Below are positions 9,801-18,153 of a stretch of DNA of 64,000 nucleotides, in pieces. The translations under genes and the position numbers were made by a program. The stretch is taken from positions 1 to 64,000 of the forward strand of contig NZ_CP133160.1 of NCBI RefSeq assembly GCF_030913365.1, written 5' to 3'. This DNA is from Stenotrophomonas sp. 24(2023). GTDB lineage: Bacteria; Pseudomonadota; Gammaproteobacteria; Xanthomonadales; Xanthomonadaceae. Position 1 is the stretch's first letter; the number at the start of each line of letters is the position of its first letter. Under the pieces are notes generated by a model. That model was not told where the DNA came from. It saw only the letters and a program-made list of their open reading frames with translations, and made no database searches.

Positions 9801-10127
9801 CTCAACGGTAGTTACAGAAGACATCTCAGAGAGAGAGCCATCAATGGCAACCTGAAAGGACCTCCAAGTCCCCGATCCGCGCTCATCAAGCACGTACAGA
9901 TAGCCCTGGCTGAGCATACGAAGCGCCAGCGCACCCGCGCGAAGACGGTAGTCTTGTCCGTCGAGGCTAGCGACTTTGGTCTCGACCAGTTTTGCTATCG
10001 GTGTATATGCAAAGCGCATGGGCAGAATTGGAAAACCTGCCTTATCGCATTTTTTACAGTCACCAAACGGTGCCGTATTCTGTATGGATCGCTTGACACT
10101 GCTTGCAATCGCTGCGCCGTCAGCCAT
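6888..10127 (-). CDS. VasX-like (BTH_I2691-type) T6SS pore-forming effector
   Basis: A 1079-residue protein starting at an ATG that overlaps the end of the DUF4123 gene, with GGGAG nine bases upstream; an in-frame ATG seven codons earlier is less likely. The N-terminus carries C24-x2-C27 and GFPILPMRFAYTP, the hallmark of the VasX N-terminal domain, followed by the LRMLSQGYLYVLDERG segment typical of that domain. A long helical middle (about 130-700) includes a charged Arg/Lys/Ala-rich coiled-coil-like stretch. Several glycine/alanine-rich hydrophobic helices cluster at about 725-890, as in colicin-like pore formers. A beta-rich C-terminal domain of about 170 residues follows. The order vgrG, DUF4123 adaptor, effector, DUF6708 fits a VgrG-delivered membrane toxin. 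GC is well below that of the T6SS core. Confidence 0.8.
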   Translation of the reverse strand: MADGAAIASSVKRSIQNTAPFGDCKKCDKAGFPILPMRFAYTPIAKLVETKVASLDGQDYRLRAGALALRMLSQGYLYVLDERGSGTWRSFQVAIDGSLSEMSSVTTVEPTEAKCGRSDHSIRSAAFSIRDPKQAKRIWLAYFSVLQTEHQLSVYESALLGKTMPERSSEDPTLDPAYVERRFQMYSVPDLVASAKAGSLTHAQACIFGNGLGKLSEYAPEFTGKQQVYAESLTPGVDQSSRAAAIASRMYGMHEGGGVAVYLHDPMGIAMEIRNFANRRRLSIERVNQKYSRQIAVKRLIEQVGASWKAGGADKAKEWVEDYLDKIDSTKIESFESSFKAEMGDLPEMLDAHVEDSSSFINSWALQTCVRYDFDVAEPESVLEMVCQTAAVLGGGALCDIDRKNMIKEFEKPAEKNIWYWVIAGGQKSLLANIAENKVADVQSIIKSSYSVYDAWLDEHKKFTSNLQLRLAGAPPDPKWNPGPARQATYRSALQADEAIRNMITGAQGMLTDAKFAGFKNLRVFSIAGALWFRTAVQPVLQEVTVADFIRDNKESAWGHNLESRLQRSVDAEGGRRSSINLADVTDELGEAGRKKIPLLRIQWGEVIEVESLTGPQAREVSRQVNRRVRAQSKAAAAANRGGKFKRTPLGSSMEKIYEELRKQALIEQVAQRTQREMAEEAARIAAARARNAGVSQMVTPAAMQSLPRATTGGWSTRSLAALKNGGAAGGLAVWAAGFQAVAFIASLKEMSDKPSAAAYAKIAASILGFTGAALEAAGAMMALRAYLSARTVGAVAIRATAAGGILGGAAGIIAGVLTIGDAVDLYDEKDTDAADRMAFAGILLTISGGATLGGGAASLGLVSLWGGPVVWAIVAVGAAVVGLYLLVAAEDKRDNPLQVWLRSCIFGVKPVYASASEEIQVIERLFVIPFAVNVVWRQGKSVLGFRFGGTVDVIIDAPDVMPGQGWLSYDIALEMKDGRVLNASSNRPIGSGLREGLIDRNRISDGLEFQNRGLASPTSGGATLRKSESGGVMWRIVYVTDELKKVNVTARMWPDRKNNPMLVVPANSGMTESATAGG

Positions 10128-11031
10128 GCTGCATCTCCCTCGATTCATCCTTGAGTTCCACCGTCCAACGCCCGCTTTTTACGTCGTTCCACCAGCCTGA
10201 TGGTGCCTCTGCACTTCGGTCAGCATATGAAGAGCCCCCCAACGCCGCTTGGTCCAGCCACGCACGGATCGTCGGATGCCTCTCAATCTCCGGATGAATT
10301 AGAACTTTGTGCAAAAGAAAACTAGCAGCATCCGCTGAACTCTCCGGGGGAAATCCCAGCGTCATGCCACAGCGGACGGCCGACTGTAGCTGCACCTCAT
10401 GAGCTGGGGTCATCTCGCCAAAGCGTTGCAACTGTGCCATCGCGGCGATGGTGGGAATCGCCCAACGTTCATGAATTACATCGCTTTCACTTAGCCCATC
10501 ATTTTTCACGCCTGGCACGCCACCTGGAATCGGATACAAGATTCCGTCCAATCCAAGTTGAATCCACCGCTCCCAGCCGCCCGGCACACGTACCGGACAG
10601 TTGGAGAATGAAGCATGTCGAACTACTCTGGGGTCGTAGAATCTTCTTAGATTCCACCGTCCCCCTTCCAACTGCGAGACTGCCAAGTGCTTGATGGACA
10701 GGGCGACTGCTGCGGGAGATCGATTCGAGCACAGCCAACCGCATACTGGCTGTGGCTCTTGCCAATCTTGGCGGCGCTCCCATGCTAGCGACACGGTCTC
10801 TTCAAGAAATTCGTCTCTACTCCCCAAGATTTCGACGACGTAGGGGCAAAGGCTCTCATCGATACCGTAGCGTGTCAGATCCACCCGGTATCTTTGTCTA
10901 TTAAAGCGTTCTATACAGCTTAAATCGGTACGTGACATGGGATCTATCAGAACAAACCATGGTTGATCAGACCCAGATACCAGATCACGCAGCGCCATCA
11001 GAACATCGAACCGGCCGTCATAGCGTGACAT
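10120..11031 (-). CDS. DUF4123 T6SS effector adaptor/chaperone
   Basis: A 303-residue soluble protein. The early segment LMALRDLVSG...WFVLIDPMSR (about 10-35) and the central RRFYDPRVVRH are typical of DUF4123 proteins (Tap/TEC adaptors). These bind a specific effector and load it onto the tip of the cognate VgrG. The ATG at 11031 reads MSRYDGRF and overlaps the vgrG stop, and the gene also overlaps the effector start, so vgrG, adaptor and effector are translationally coupled. An in-frame ATG 13 codons upstream lies inside vgrG and is less likely. The C-terminal 100 residues (HEVQLQSAVRCGMTLGF and on) are helical, as in other family members. Confidence 0.85.
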   Translation of the reverse strand: MSRYDGRFDVLMALRDLVSGSDQPWFVLIDPMSRTDLSCIERFNRQRYRVDLTRYGIDESLCPYVVEILGSRDEFLEETVSLAWERRQDWQEPQPVCGWLCSNRSPAAVALSIKHLAVSQLEGGRWNLRRFYDPRVVRHASFSNCPVRVPGGWERWIQLGLDGILYPIPGGVPGVKNDGLSESDVIHERWAIPTIAAMAQLQRFGEMTPAHEVQLQSAVRCGMTLGFPPESSADAASFLLHKVLIHPEIERHPTIRAWLDQAALGGSSYADRSAEAPSGWWNDVKSGRWTVELKDESREMQHG

Positions 11032-13753
11032 TTGCAGCTCCCGACTTTGCTGCGTCCACGCTGGCCTCATTGCACTTATCGAGAGCCCCCTCCGGCACCT
11101 TCACCTCCCCCGCCACACTCGCCGGCCCGGTCCACTCCCGCTGGCTCGCCTTGAACTCCACTTTCCCCGGCGCGCCCAGCTCGATGTTGTCACCCTCGAT
11201 CCGGATATAGGCGCCAGCCGCGGTGGCCAGCAGATGCTTGGCCGGTGCCGACAGCTGCACATCCGCCTCCGTGCTGACGATCCGCACCTGGGTCTTGGCG
11301 GCCACGATGGCCTGGTTCTTGTGTGCGCGCGCGCTCACCTTGCCCTGCGCGGCATGCAGCGCGATGCCGCGTTCCTGGTTTGGGCTTTCTCCACTGGCCT
11401 CCACCCCGGCGGTATACAGCACCAGCCCACCGGCCACGGCCAGCGTGAGCGAGCCTTGAGTCATCCAGTTCAGTGCAACACCGCTGACCAGCGTGGTATG
11501 CGTACCGCTCACCCACACCTGGTCGGCAGGCGTCAGGCTCAGCAGGCCGGCAACGCCGCTGCCCATCAGGATCGGTGCGCTCCATCCCGGCGCATCGCCG
11601 TCACCACCGGAGATGCTGCCCGCCGCGCTGCCGCTCTGCGTGGCACGCAGGTGCTCCTGCAGCTCCTTCAGCGTCGCATCCACGGGCAGCTCGTCCGGGT
11701 CGCTGGGCAATTGCGCCTGCTGGCTCTTTGCCGACCCAGCCAGCTGCTGCAGCAGCTGCTGGCTTTCCTGCAGCTGGGTCAATGCCTGCGGGGCGGCCAG
11801 CTGCGGGGTTCCCTGTTCGGTGGTCAGCAGCAGGCCCCGGCCGGCGCGCAGCGCACCCTGTGCCTGGGTGGACAGTTCCACGCCGAAGCCACGCTCGGCC
11901 TCACGCACATTGTCGTCCCCCCCTTTCAGGTGCCCCAGCGTCAGCGTGCTCTGGTGCTGGGTGGTGGACAGCTGCGCACGGCCCTGCCCGGGCGTGTCGT
12001 CGAAGCGCAGCTGCTGGTAGCCGCCGGTGCCGCCCTGGCTGTCGGCCAGCGCCTGGCTCTTGAAGCCGGTATAGACCGCGGCGTGATCGTTGCCCTCGAA
12101 CCACGCGGCAGCGTTGCCGGTGGCGTTGCCGCCGCCGCCCTGCACCTGGTTGTGCTGCGCGTCCTGCTGGCCGCGCCCGTTGTAGACCGCCCCCACCACC
12201 ACCGGACGGTCGATATCGCCTTCCAGGAACGCCACCAGCACTTCCTGCCCACGGCGTGGCAGCACCACGCCGCCCCAGTTGTCACCGGCCCAGGGGGTCA
12301 TTACCCGCACCCAGGTCCAGGCACCGCCAGTGGCGGGCGCATTGTCATCCCCGCCCGGATGCGCCAGGCCGTGGCTGGCGTTGCCGCCACGCTGCCATGG
12401 GAACTGCACTTTGATGCGATGGTCGCGGTCGGACAGCAACGGATCGCCATCGCTGACCACGATCGCGCTGAGCGTGCCGGTGATCGTCGGCCGCGGATGC
12501 AGGTGCGCACCGTGACCGTCGACGGTCTGTGGGCGGTAGCTGACCTCGGCCGGAATGGCGACGAAACGGTTGTCGTAGAAGGCGGTGGTGATAGCGGCCG
12601 GATCGTCGCCATAGGCCAATCCGGCCAGCGCCCCCGGCAGCACCGGCGTGGCCACGCTGGCCGACCCCAGCTGCTGCTCCAGTGCGTCGAACACATCCGC
12701 ATCGAGATTGTTGCGTGCCTGGTGATGCACGGACAGGCACAGGAACGCTGCATCCTCGCCAACCTGCGGGTGCTGCTGCAGCGTGAAGCGGCTGCCCGGC
12801 GCCAGCTGGCGCCACTGGCCGGCGCCCTCGATCGTATGCGCCTGCACGCGCAGCGCGTCCAGGTGCTGCTGGGCCCGGCGCTGGCCACGTGCATTGTCCT
12901 GCCAGCCGTAGGGCCCGCAGGTGTCGCTGTCCACGATGCCCAGATCATTGTCCTGTTCGGCCTGCGCGCTGGCCTGCCGCCGTTCCAGCGTGCGGTAATC
13001 CCATGTCGCCCGCTCGACCTTCGAGGGCCGCCAGCGGTAGGCATCGGACCATTGCTGCACGGTATCGCTGCGCTCGCTGGCATCACGGCGGTGGAAGCGC
13101 ACCCCGCCCAGTTCCCGGGTGTCATGGCTGTGGTCGGCCAGTACCAGGGTATGGCTGCCGAAATCGCTGCCGCCGGAGTCACCGGCGTGCTCGAACCAGT
13201 AATAGATGCCTTCTTCGGCCAGCAGACGCTGGATGAAAGCCAGGTCACTCTCGTGATACTGCGTGGTCAGGCTGCGCCGGGCGTACTGGCTGGCATCGCC
13301 CAGCGACCAGCGCCAGGCCGGGGCAAGCCCCTGGTAGTCCGCGAAGATGTCTTCGACGATCTCAACGACGGTCTTGTCGTGGAAGACGTAGCTGTCCACG
13401 CGCTGCGACAGGAACGCCAGCCACGGCTGCAGGCGCAGCCGATAGCGGGCCAGGCCGCCATTGCTGCCCAGCCGCTCGGCGGCGGTGATGCGGCCATGCA
13501 GGGGGCGAAGGCTGCCATCGGCCTGCTGCAGTTCCAGCAGGGCACCCTGCCCGACCAGACCCGCCAGCGCCAGGCCGGCATCCACTGACAGTGCGGTGAT
13601 CGTCCACTGGAAACCGATGCCGTCGATCTGTTCGACGCCATCAAGGGTTTCGGCCACCAGCACGTCGCCTCCCAGCGAGGTGTGCAGCCTGAGGAAACGC
13701 TGCCCCTGGCCGGGACCGGCCAAGGCTGCGCGCAGGTTGTTTACCAGGTCCAT
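11018..13753 (-). CDS. vgrG: T6SS spike protein VgrG (first copy)
   Basis: A 911-residue VgrG. The gp27-like part spans about 1-390, with typical phrases HGRITAAERLGSNGGLARYRL, ICDIFADY-like EDIFADYQG and TTQYHESDLAFIQRLLAEEG. The gp5-like OB-fold spans about 430-560 (HRIKVQFPWQ, WVRVMTPWAGDNWGGVVLPRRGQEVLVAFLEGDIDRPVVVG). A DUF2345 region follows (about 690-850). The tail ends in a short non-repetitive stretch (KVPEGALDKCNEASVDAAKS) with no enzyme domain. It is followed, with overlaps, by the DUF4123 adaptor and the VasX-like effector, so it is probably the carrier for that toxin. It is much more GC-rich than its cargo genes. Confidence 0.95.
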   Translation of the reverse strand: MDLVNNLRAALAGPGQGQRFLRLHTSLGGDVLVAETLDGVEQIDGIGFQWTITALSVDAGLALAGLVGQGALLELQQADGSLRPLHGRITAAERLGSNGGLARYRLRLQPWLAFLSQRVDSYVFHDKTVVEIVEDIFADYQGLAPAWRWSLGDASQYARRSLTTQYHESDLAFIQRLLAEEGIYYWFEHAGDSGGSDFGSHTLVLADHSHDTRELGGVRFHRRDASERSDTVQQWSDAYRWRPSKVERATWDYRTLERRQASAQAEQDNDLGIVDSDTCGPYGWQDNARGQRRAQQHLDALRVQAHTIEGAGQWRQLAPGSRFTLQQHPQVGEDAAFLCLSVHHQARNNLDADVFDALEQQLGSASVATPVLPGALAGLAYGDDPAAITTAFYDNRFVAIPAEVSYRPQTVDGHGAHLHPRPTITGTLSAIVVSDGDPLLSDRDHRIKVQFPWQRGGNASHGLAHPGGDDNAPATGGAWTWVRVMTPWAGDNWGGVVLPRRGQEVLVAFLEGDIDRPVVVGAVYNGRGQQDAQHNQVQGGGGNATGNAAAWFEGNDHAAVYTGFKSQALADSQGGTGGYQQLRFDDTPGQGRAQLSTTQHQSTLTLGHLKGGDDNVREAERGFGVELSTQAQGALRAGRGLLLTTEQGTPQLAAPQALTQLQESQQLLQQLAGSAKSQQAQLPSDPDELPVDATLKELQEHLRATQSGSAAGSISGGDGDAPGWSAPILMGSGVAGLLSLTPADQVWVSGTHTTLVSGVALNWMTQGSLTLAVAGGLVLYTAGVEASGESPNQERGIALHAAQGKVSARAHKNQAIVAAKTQVRIVSTEADVQLSAPAKHLLATAAGAYIRIEGDNIELGAPGKVEFKASQREWTGPASVAGEVKVPEGALDKCNEASVDAAKSGAANVTL

Positions 13754-13868
13754 GGTCCTTCCCCGACGTCCCGTACTTCAAGGTGGTCTGCATGCGGCGT
13801 GCGCATCGGTGTCCTCCGTTGCCGCCCTGCGCGCCTGCGCCCCGAAGGGCGGCAGGCACACCGGGCCA

Positions 13869-14219
13869 TTACGCGGCCTGGACGATCTCTTCCAGCTGCA
13901 GGCGGACGCCTTCGCTGATCTTCAGGCGGTAGTCGCGGCCACCGGCGGTGATCTGCAGCTCGCGCACATTGGCCACCAGCTGCGGCTTGCCCACCACCGG
14001 GGCATCCATGTGGATGCGCCAGGAGCCGCGGCTGATCTGCGCGGCAACGTTGCGGGCATCCTGCCGGGCAGCCGGCACGGCCGTGTCCAGCAGTTCGATC
14101 ACATGCTCCGGGCGCAACCGGTTCCAGGCGCGCACGCGGTCCAGTTCACGCCCCAGCCCCAGTTCCAGGCTGTCGCAGTGGTTGAGGGCCGCTTCGCGGT
14201 TGAATCCATAGAATTCCAT
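13869..14219 (-). CDS. Small conserved-looking T6SS-cluster protein of unknown function
   Basis: A 116-residue acidic soluble protein (MEFYGFNREAALNHCDSLEL to LQLEEIVQAA). It has an AAGGAG ribosome binding site nine bases before the ATG and is 22 bases downstream of clpV, so it belongs to the T6SS operon. There is no signal peptide or membrane helix. The first half looks helical (LGRELDRVRAWNRLRPEHVI). The second half looks like short strands (SWRIHMDAPVVG, LVANVRELQITAGGRDYRLKI). I do not recognise a family. A structural accessory or VgrG-assembly role would fit its position between clpV and vgrG, but that is a guess. Confidence 0.8.
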   Translation of the reverse strand: MEFYGFNREAALNHCDSLELGLGRELDRVRAWNRLRPEHVIELLDTAVPAARQDARNVAAQISRGSWRIHMDAPVVGKPQLVANVRELQITAGGRDYRLKISEGVRLQLEEIVQAA

Positions 14220-14241
14220 GCGTGTTCTCCTTAGCTCCGTG

Positions 14242-16995
14242 TCATGACACTTTGTATTTGAAGTCACCCTTCTTGCCAGCGGTAACCTTGATGGCGTTGA
14301 TCCGGTTCCCCTCGGCCATGGCCGCCAGCACGCTCTCGGCGATTTCCGGCAGCAGTGTCCCGTTGAGGATGTGGTCAACGTTGCGCGCACCCGAGTCCAC
14401 TTCGGTGCAACGCGCAAGCACGGCCTCCACCAGGCTGTCATCCCAGCTGAAGGTGGCCTTGTGGTTGGCGGTGACGCGGTCGCGGATGCGACCAAGCTTG
14501 AGCGTGATGATGCGGGCCAGCACGTCATCGCTGATCGGGTAGTACGGCACCACCTTCAGGCGGCCGAGGAAGGCCGGCTTGAAGCTGCGCATCAGCACCG
14601 GGCGCAGGGCCTCGGCCAGCGCATCGGCGGCGGGGATCTCCTCGACCGGCTTGTTCAGGCAGGCCTGCATGATCTGCGAGGAGCCGATGTTGGACGTCAG
14701 GATGATCAGCGTGTTGCGGAAGTCGATCTCGCGGCCTTCGGCATCGTCCATCACGCCCTTGTCGAACACCTGGAAGAACATTTCCAGCACGTCCGGGTGG
14801 GCCTTTTCGACCTCGTCCAGCAGCACCACGCTGTACGGGTTGCGGCGCACGGCCTCGGTCAGCACGCCGCCCTCGCCGTAGCCCACATAGCCCGGCGGAG
14901 AGCCCTTCAGCCCGGAAACGCTGTGTGCTTCCTGGTATTCACTCATGTTGATGGTGACCAGCTTGCGCTCGCCGCCGTACAGGATGTCGGCCAGCGCCAG
15001 GGCGGTTTCGGTCTTGCCCACGCCGGAGGGGCCAACGAACATGAACACGCCACGTGGCTTGTTCGGGTCTTCCAGCTTGGCCGTCGCCGTACGCACGCGC
15101 TGGGCGATGGCATCCAATGCATGGTCCTGGCCGATCACGCGCTCGACCAGCAGCGTCCCCAGCGTGCGCACGGTACGGATTTCGTCCTTCACCATCCGCC
15201 CCAGCGGCACGCCGGTCCAGGCCGACACGATTTCAGCCACCACCGTGCCGTCCACCTGCAACGGCACCATCGGGGTTTCCCCCTGGAGCTCACGCAGCTC
15301 AGCCTGCAGCCGCGCCAGCTCGGCATGCTGCGGCGATAGTTCCGGCGGGGCCTTGCCGCGCTTGGCAGCAGGCTTGGCCACGACCACATCGCCCTCGGCG
15401 TCATCGCCCCCGACGTCACTGTCGCGCGCCTCGTCACGGCCCTGCTCCAGCTGCTGGCGCAGCGCGGCGATCCGGTTGGCCAGTTCGCGCTCGCGCCCCA
15501 GGCGTTCCTCGTTGCTGGCCAGCACCGCCTGTGCCTGGACCTGCTGCGCATGCAGTTCGGCCAGGCGTTCGGCGTGGTGCACGCTGCCACCGGCGGTCTC
15601 CCGCTGCAGTGCGACGATTTCGGCCTGCAGACGGTCCAGATGCTTGCGGGTGTCCTCGATGATCGCCGGCGTGGCGCTCTGGCCGAGGGCAACCTTGGCG
15701 CAGGCGGTGTCGAGCACGCTGACTGCCTTGTCCGGCAGCTGGCGCCCGCTGATGTAACGGTGCGACAGGCGCACGGCCTCGGTGACGGCCTCATCCAGCA
15801 CGCGGATGTTGAAGTGCGCTTCCATCAGCCCGACCATGCCGCGCAGCATCGCTGCGGCAAGCGCTTCGCTGGGCTCTTCCACCTTCACCACCTGGAAGCG
15901 GCGGGCCAGCGCGGCGTCTTTCTCGAAATACTTCTTGTACTCGCCCCAGGTGGTGGCGGCGATGGTGCGCAGTTCACCACGTGCCAGTGCCGGCTTGAGC
16001 AGGTTGGCCGCATCGTTCTGCCCGGCGGTACCACCGGCACCGATCATGGTGTGTGCTTCATCGATGAACAGGATGATCGGGTGCGGGCTCTTCTTGACCT
16101 CGTCGATCACGTTCTTCAGGCGGTTCTCGAACTCGCCCTTGACGCTGGCACCGGCCTGCAGCAGGCCCATGTCCAGGGTGTGCAGTTCCACGCCCTGCAG
16201 GACATCGGGCACGTCCTTGTCGGCAATGCGCCGGGCCAGCCCTTCGACCACGGCGGTCTTGCCGACACCGGCCTCGCCGGTGAGGATGGGATTGTTCTGG
16301 CGGCGGCGCATCAGGATGTCGATCACCTGCCGGATCTCGCCATCGCGGCCGATCACCGGGTCGATCCTGCCGTCGCGCGCACGCTGGGTCAGGTTGGTGG
16401 TGAACTGGTCCAATGCCGGGGTCTTGGACAGGCCACCCTTGGCCTCGCCGGGCACGGGATCGTCGCCCTCTGCCGCCGCACCGGTGGCCGAGGCATCGGC
16501 GAAGCGCACGGTCTGCGCCGCCTCCTGCGAGCCCTCGGTGAGCTTGGCGAAATCGTGCTTGAGGTCATCGCGCTTGAAGCGCACGAACAGCTTGGAACCG
16601 CGGTAGGCCAGCTGCGCCAGGTCAGGCTCGGTCAGCAGCGCCAGCAGCAGGTGGCCACTGCGGATCCGCGTGGTTTCCGAATCGAGCGAGGCGATCAGCC
16701 AGGCATGCTCGAACAGGGCCGGAATATGCTGGGAAAACACCGGCGTGCGGGCGTTGCCGGTCTTGAACTGGCTGATCTCGTCGTTGAGGTCGCGTTCCAG
16801 CGCCTCGGGGGCGATGCCACTGCGACGGGCGATCAACACGAAATCGCTCTGCGGCTGCTCGAGCAGGGCCAGGAACAGATGCTCCAGGTCCACCTCGTAG
16901 TTGCCACGCGCCATGCACAGGTTTGCCGCCCGCTCGGCCGCCTGGCGGCAGGTGTCATCCAGCTTGCTGATCAGGGTCTTGAGGTTGATGCTCAT
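14242..16995 (-). CDS. clpV: T6SS sheath-disassembly ATPase ClpV (TssH)
   Basis: A 917-residue AAA+ disaggregase of the ClpB class. Clp N-terminal repeats occupy about 1-160. The first ATPase domain has Walker A GEAGVGKT (240-247) and Walker B ILFIDEAH. A coiled-coil middle region follows (about 430-560, with a charged insertion of about 30 residues). The second ATPase domain has GPSGVGKTE and VVLLDEVEKAH, then the ClpB D2-small domain. ClpV recycles contracted TssB/TssC sheaths in the cytoplasm. The length is usual for the family. It lies between tssG and the small gene at 13869 on the same strand. Confidence 0.97.
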   Translation of the reverse strand: MSINLKTLISKLDDTCRQAAERAANLCMARGNYEVDLEHLFLALLEQPQSDFVLIARRSGIAPEALERDLNDEISQFKTGNARTPVFSQHIPALFEHAWLIASLDSETTRIRSGHLLLALLTEPDLAQLAYRGSKLFVRFKRDDLKHDFAKLTEGSQEAAQTVRFADASATGAAAEGDDPVPGEAKGGLSKTPALDQFTTNLTQRARDGRIDPVIGRDGEIRQVIDILMRRRQNNPILTGEAGVGKTAVVEGLARRIADKDVPDVLQGVELHTLDMGLLQAGASVKGEFENRLKNVIDEVKKSPHPIILFIDEAHTMIGAGGTAGQNDAANLLKPALARGELRTIAATTWGEYKKYFEKDAALARRFQVVKVEEPSEALAAAMLRGMVGLMEAHFNIRVLDEAVTEAVRLSHRYISGRQLPDKAVSVLDTACAKVALGQSATPAIIEDTRKHLDRLQAEIVALQRETAGGSVHHAERLAELHAQQVQAQAVLASNEERLGRERELANRIAALRQQLEQGRDEARDSDVGGDDAEGDVVVAKPAAKRGKAPPELSPQHAELARLQAELRELQGETPMVPLQVDGTVVAEIVSAWTGVPLGRMVKDEIRTVRTLGTLLVERVIGQDHALDAIAQRVRTATAKLEDPNKPRGVFMFVGPSGVGKTETALALADILYGGERKLVTINMSEYQEAHSVSGLKGSPPGYVGYGEGGVLTEAVRRNPYSVVLLDEVEKAHPDVLEMFFQVFDKGVMDDAEGREIDFRNTLIILTSNIGSSQIMQACLNKPVEEIPAADALAEALRPVLMRSFKPAFLGRLKVVPYYPISDDVLARIITLKLGRIRDRVTANHKATFSWDDSLVEAVLARCTEVDSGARNVDHILNGTLLPEIAESVLAAMAEGNRINAIKVTAGKKGDFKYKVS

Positions 16996-17061
16996 ACGGA
17001 AACACGCACTCCTTGCTGGAACCGTTCAGTGGCCGGCGGCACGCAGGCTGCCGGCGCGTTG

Positions 17062-18153
17062 TCATTGCAGCGTGTGGATGCCATAGGTGGTGTCCTCACG
17101 CGAGGTGGTCTGTGGTCGTGAACACAGGTAGCTGTCCCAGCCCAGGCGGGCGCCACCGCCGCCGCCCAGTGCACTGCCCTGTACATCCTCGGCACGCAGC
17201 ACCAGCCGCACTTCATATTCCAGGGTGCCGCCGGTCAGCAGCGACAGCCACTTGGCCAGCGCCTCGGCGGCCGTGCCCCCCGGCAGGAAATCATCGAACT
17301 GGTCCTTGCGCAGCGGGCCGATACGCAGGCGCAGGCGCAGATCGCGTTGCCACACCCGGTCACCGGCCAGCGCGCTGGCACCCAGCACGGCGTTGGCCTG
17401 GCCCAGCCGGGTGGCCTGACCGGCCGGCACGCGGTACCAGGCGCCGACGAACTGCTCCAGGTGCAGGGACACCTGGAAATAGTCGGACAGCACGCGCTGC
17501 ATCAGCGCCGCCGATACCGGACGCTGGCGGATCGCACCGGCGTAATAGGCCACGGCCTGGTCGAAGATCTCGCCCTGGCCCTCGTGCAGGCGGTCGCGCA
17601 GTTCGCTCATGCCCATGCCCAGCAGCGACAGCACCAGCGGCAGGAAGCGTTCGCGGCGGTCCAGCTCGTACTGCAGGGCAAGACGATGCTTCTTCCATGC
17701 GGCGTAATGCAGCGACACCGCGCGGGTGGAGAAGATGTCCAGGAAGGCACGTGCCGTGCGGTCGCGCTCGTACAGCTCGCGCAGCTGCAGGGTTTCGGTG
17801 TAGTGCAGTGGCAACGCGCCGGTGGTACCGAGCAGGCCCATGAACTGCGGGGTCAGGTGTACCTCGGCCAGGTCCTCGCCGATCAGCGCCTGCTCGATCG
17901 CTTCACGGCCCTGCAGGCGTTCGCCCTTGAGCGAATACACTTCGCCCTCGGCCGCCAGTTCCGTTGCCGGGAACCCGAGCGACAGCGAATTGCGGAACCG
18001 TACCCGCATGGGCACAGCCTGGCCGGCCTTCACGCCCTGGCGCTGGAACACCTGCTCCAGTACCCGCACCGCCTGGAAGAACTGGAAGCGGTGCGGTTCG
18101 GCAAGCAGCTGCTGCGCTACGCCAGGATCGATTCGCCGCTGCGCGCTGGGCAT
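17062..18153 (-). CDS. tssG: T6SS baseplate protein TssG
   Basis: A 363-residue protein with the TssG (ImpH/VasB) start RIDPGVAQQLLAEPHRFQFFQAVRVLEQ. The conserved middle follows: LTPQFMGLLGTTGALPLHYTE and RAFLDIFSTRAVSLHYAAWKKHRL. TssG forms the baseplate wedge with TssF, TssE and TssK. The start overlaps the end of tssF by 37 bases, implying coupled translation. It is 66 bases upstream of clpV. Length and motifs are normal. Confidence 0.95.
   Translation of the reverse strand: MPSAQRRIDPGVAQQLLAEPHRFQFFQAVRVLEQVFQRQGVKAGQAVPMRVRFRNSLSLGFPATELAAEGEVYSLKGERLQGREAIEQALIGEDLAEVHLTPQFMGLLGTTGALPLHYTETLQLRELYERDRTARAFLDIFSTRAVSLHYAAWKKHRLALQYELDRRERFLPLVLSLLGMGMSELRDRLHEGQGEIFDQAVAYYAGAIRQRPVSAALMQRVLSDYFQVSLHLEQFVGAWYRVPAGQATRLGQANAVLGASALAGDRVWQRDLRLRLRIGPLRKDQFDDFLPGGTAAEALAKWLSLLTGGTLEYEVRLVLRAEDVQGSALGGGGGARLGWDSYLCSRPQTTSREDTTYGIHTLQ

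Noticed and set aside
11234..13588. A 784-codon open frame on the plus strand, antisense to the first vgrG
   Set aside because: It is the mirror of a GC-rich gene with strong third-position bias; the antisense protein is His/Gln/Arg/Gly-rich without any motif, and vgrG on the other strand is unmistakable.
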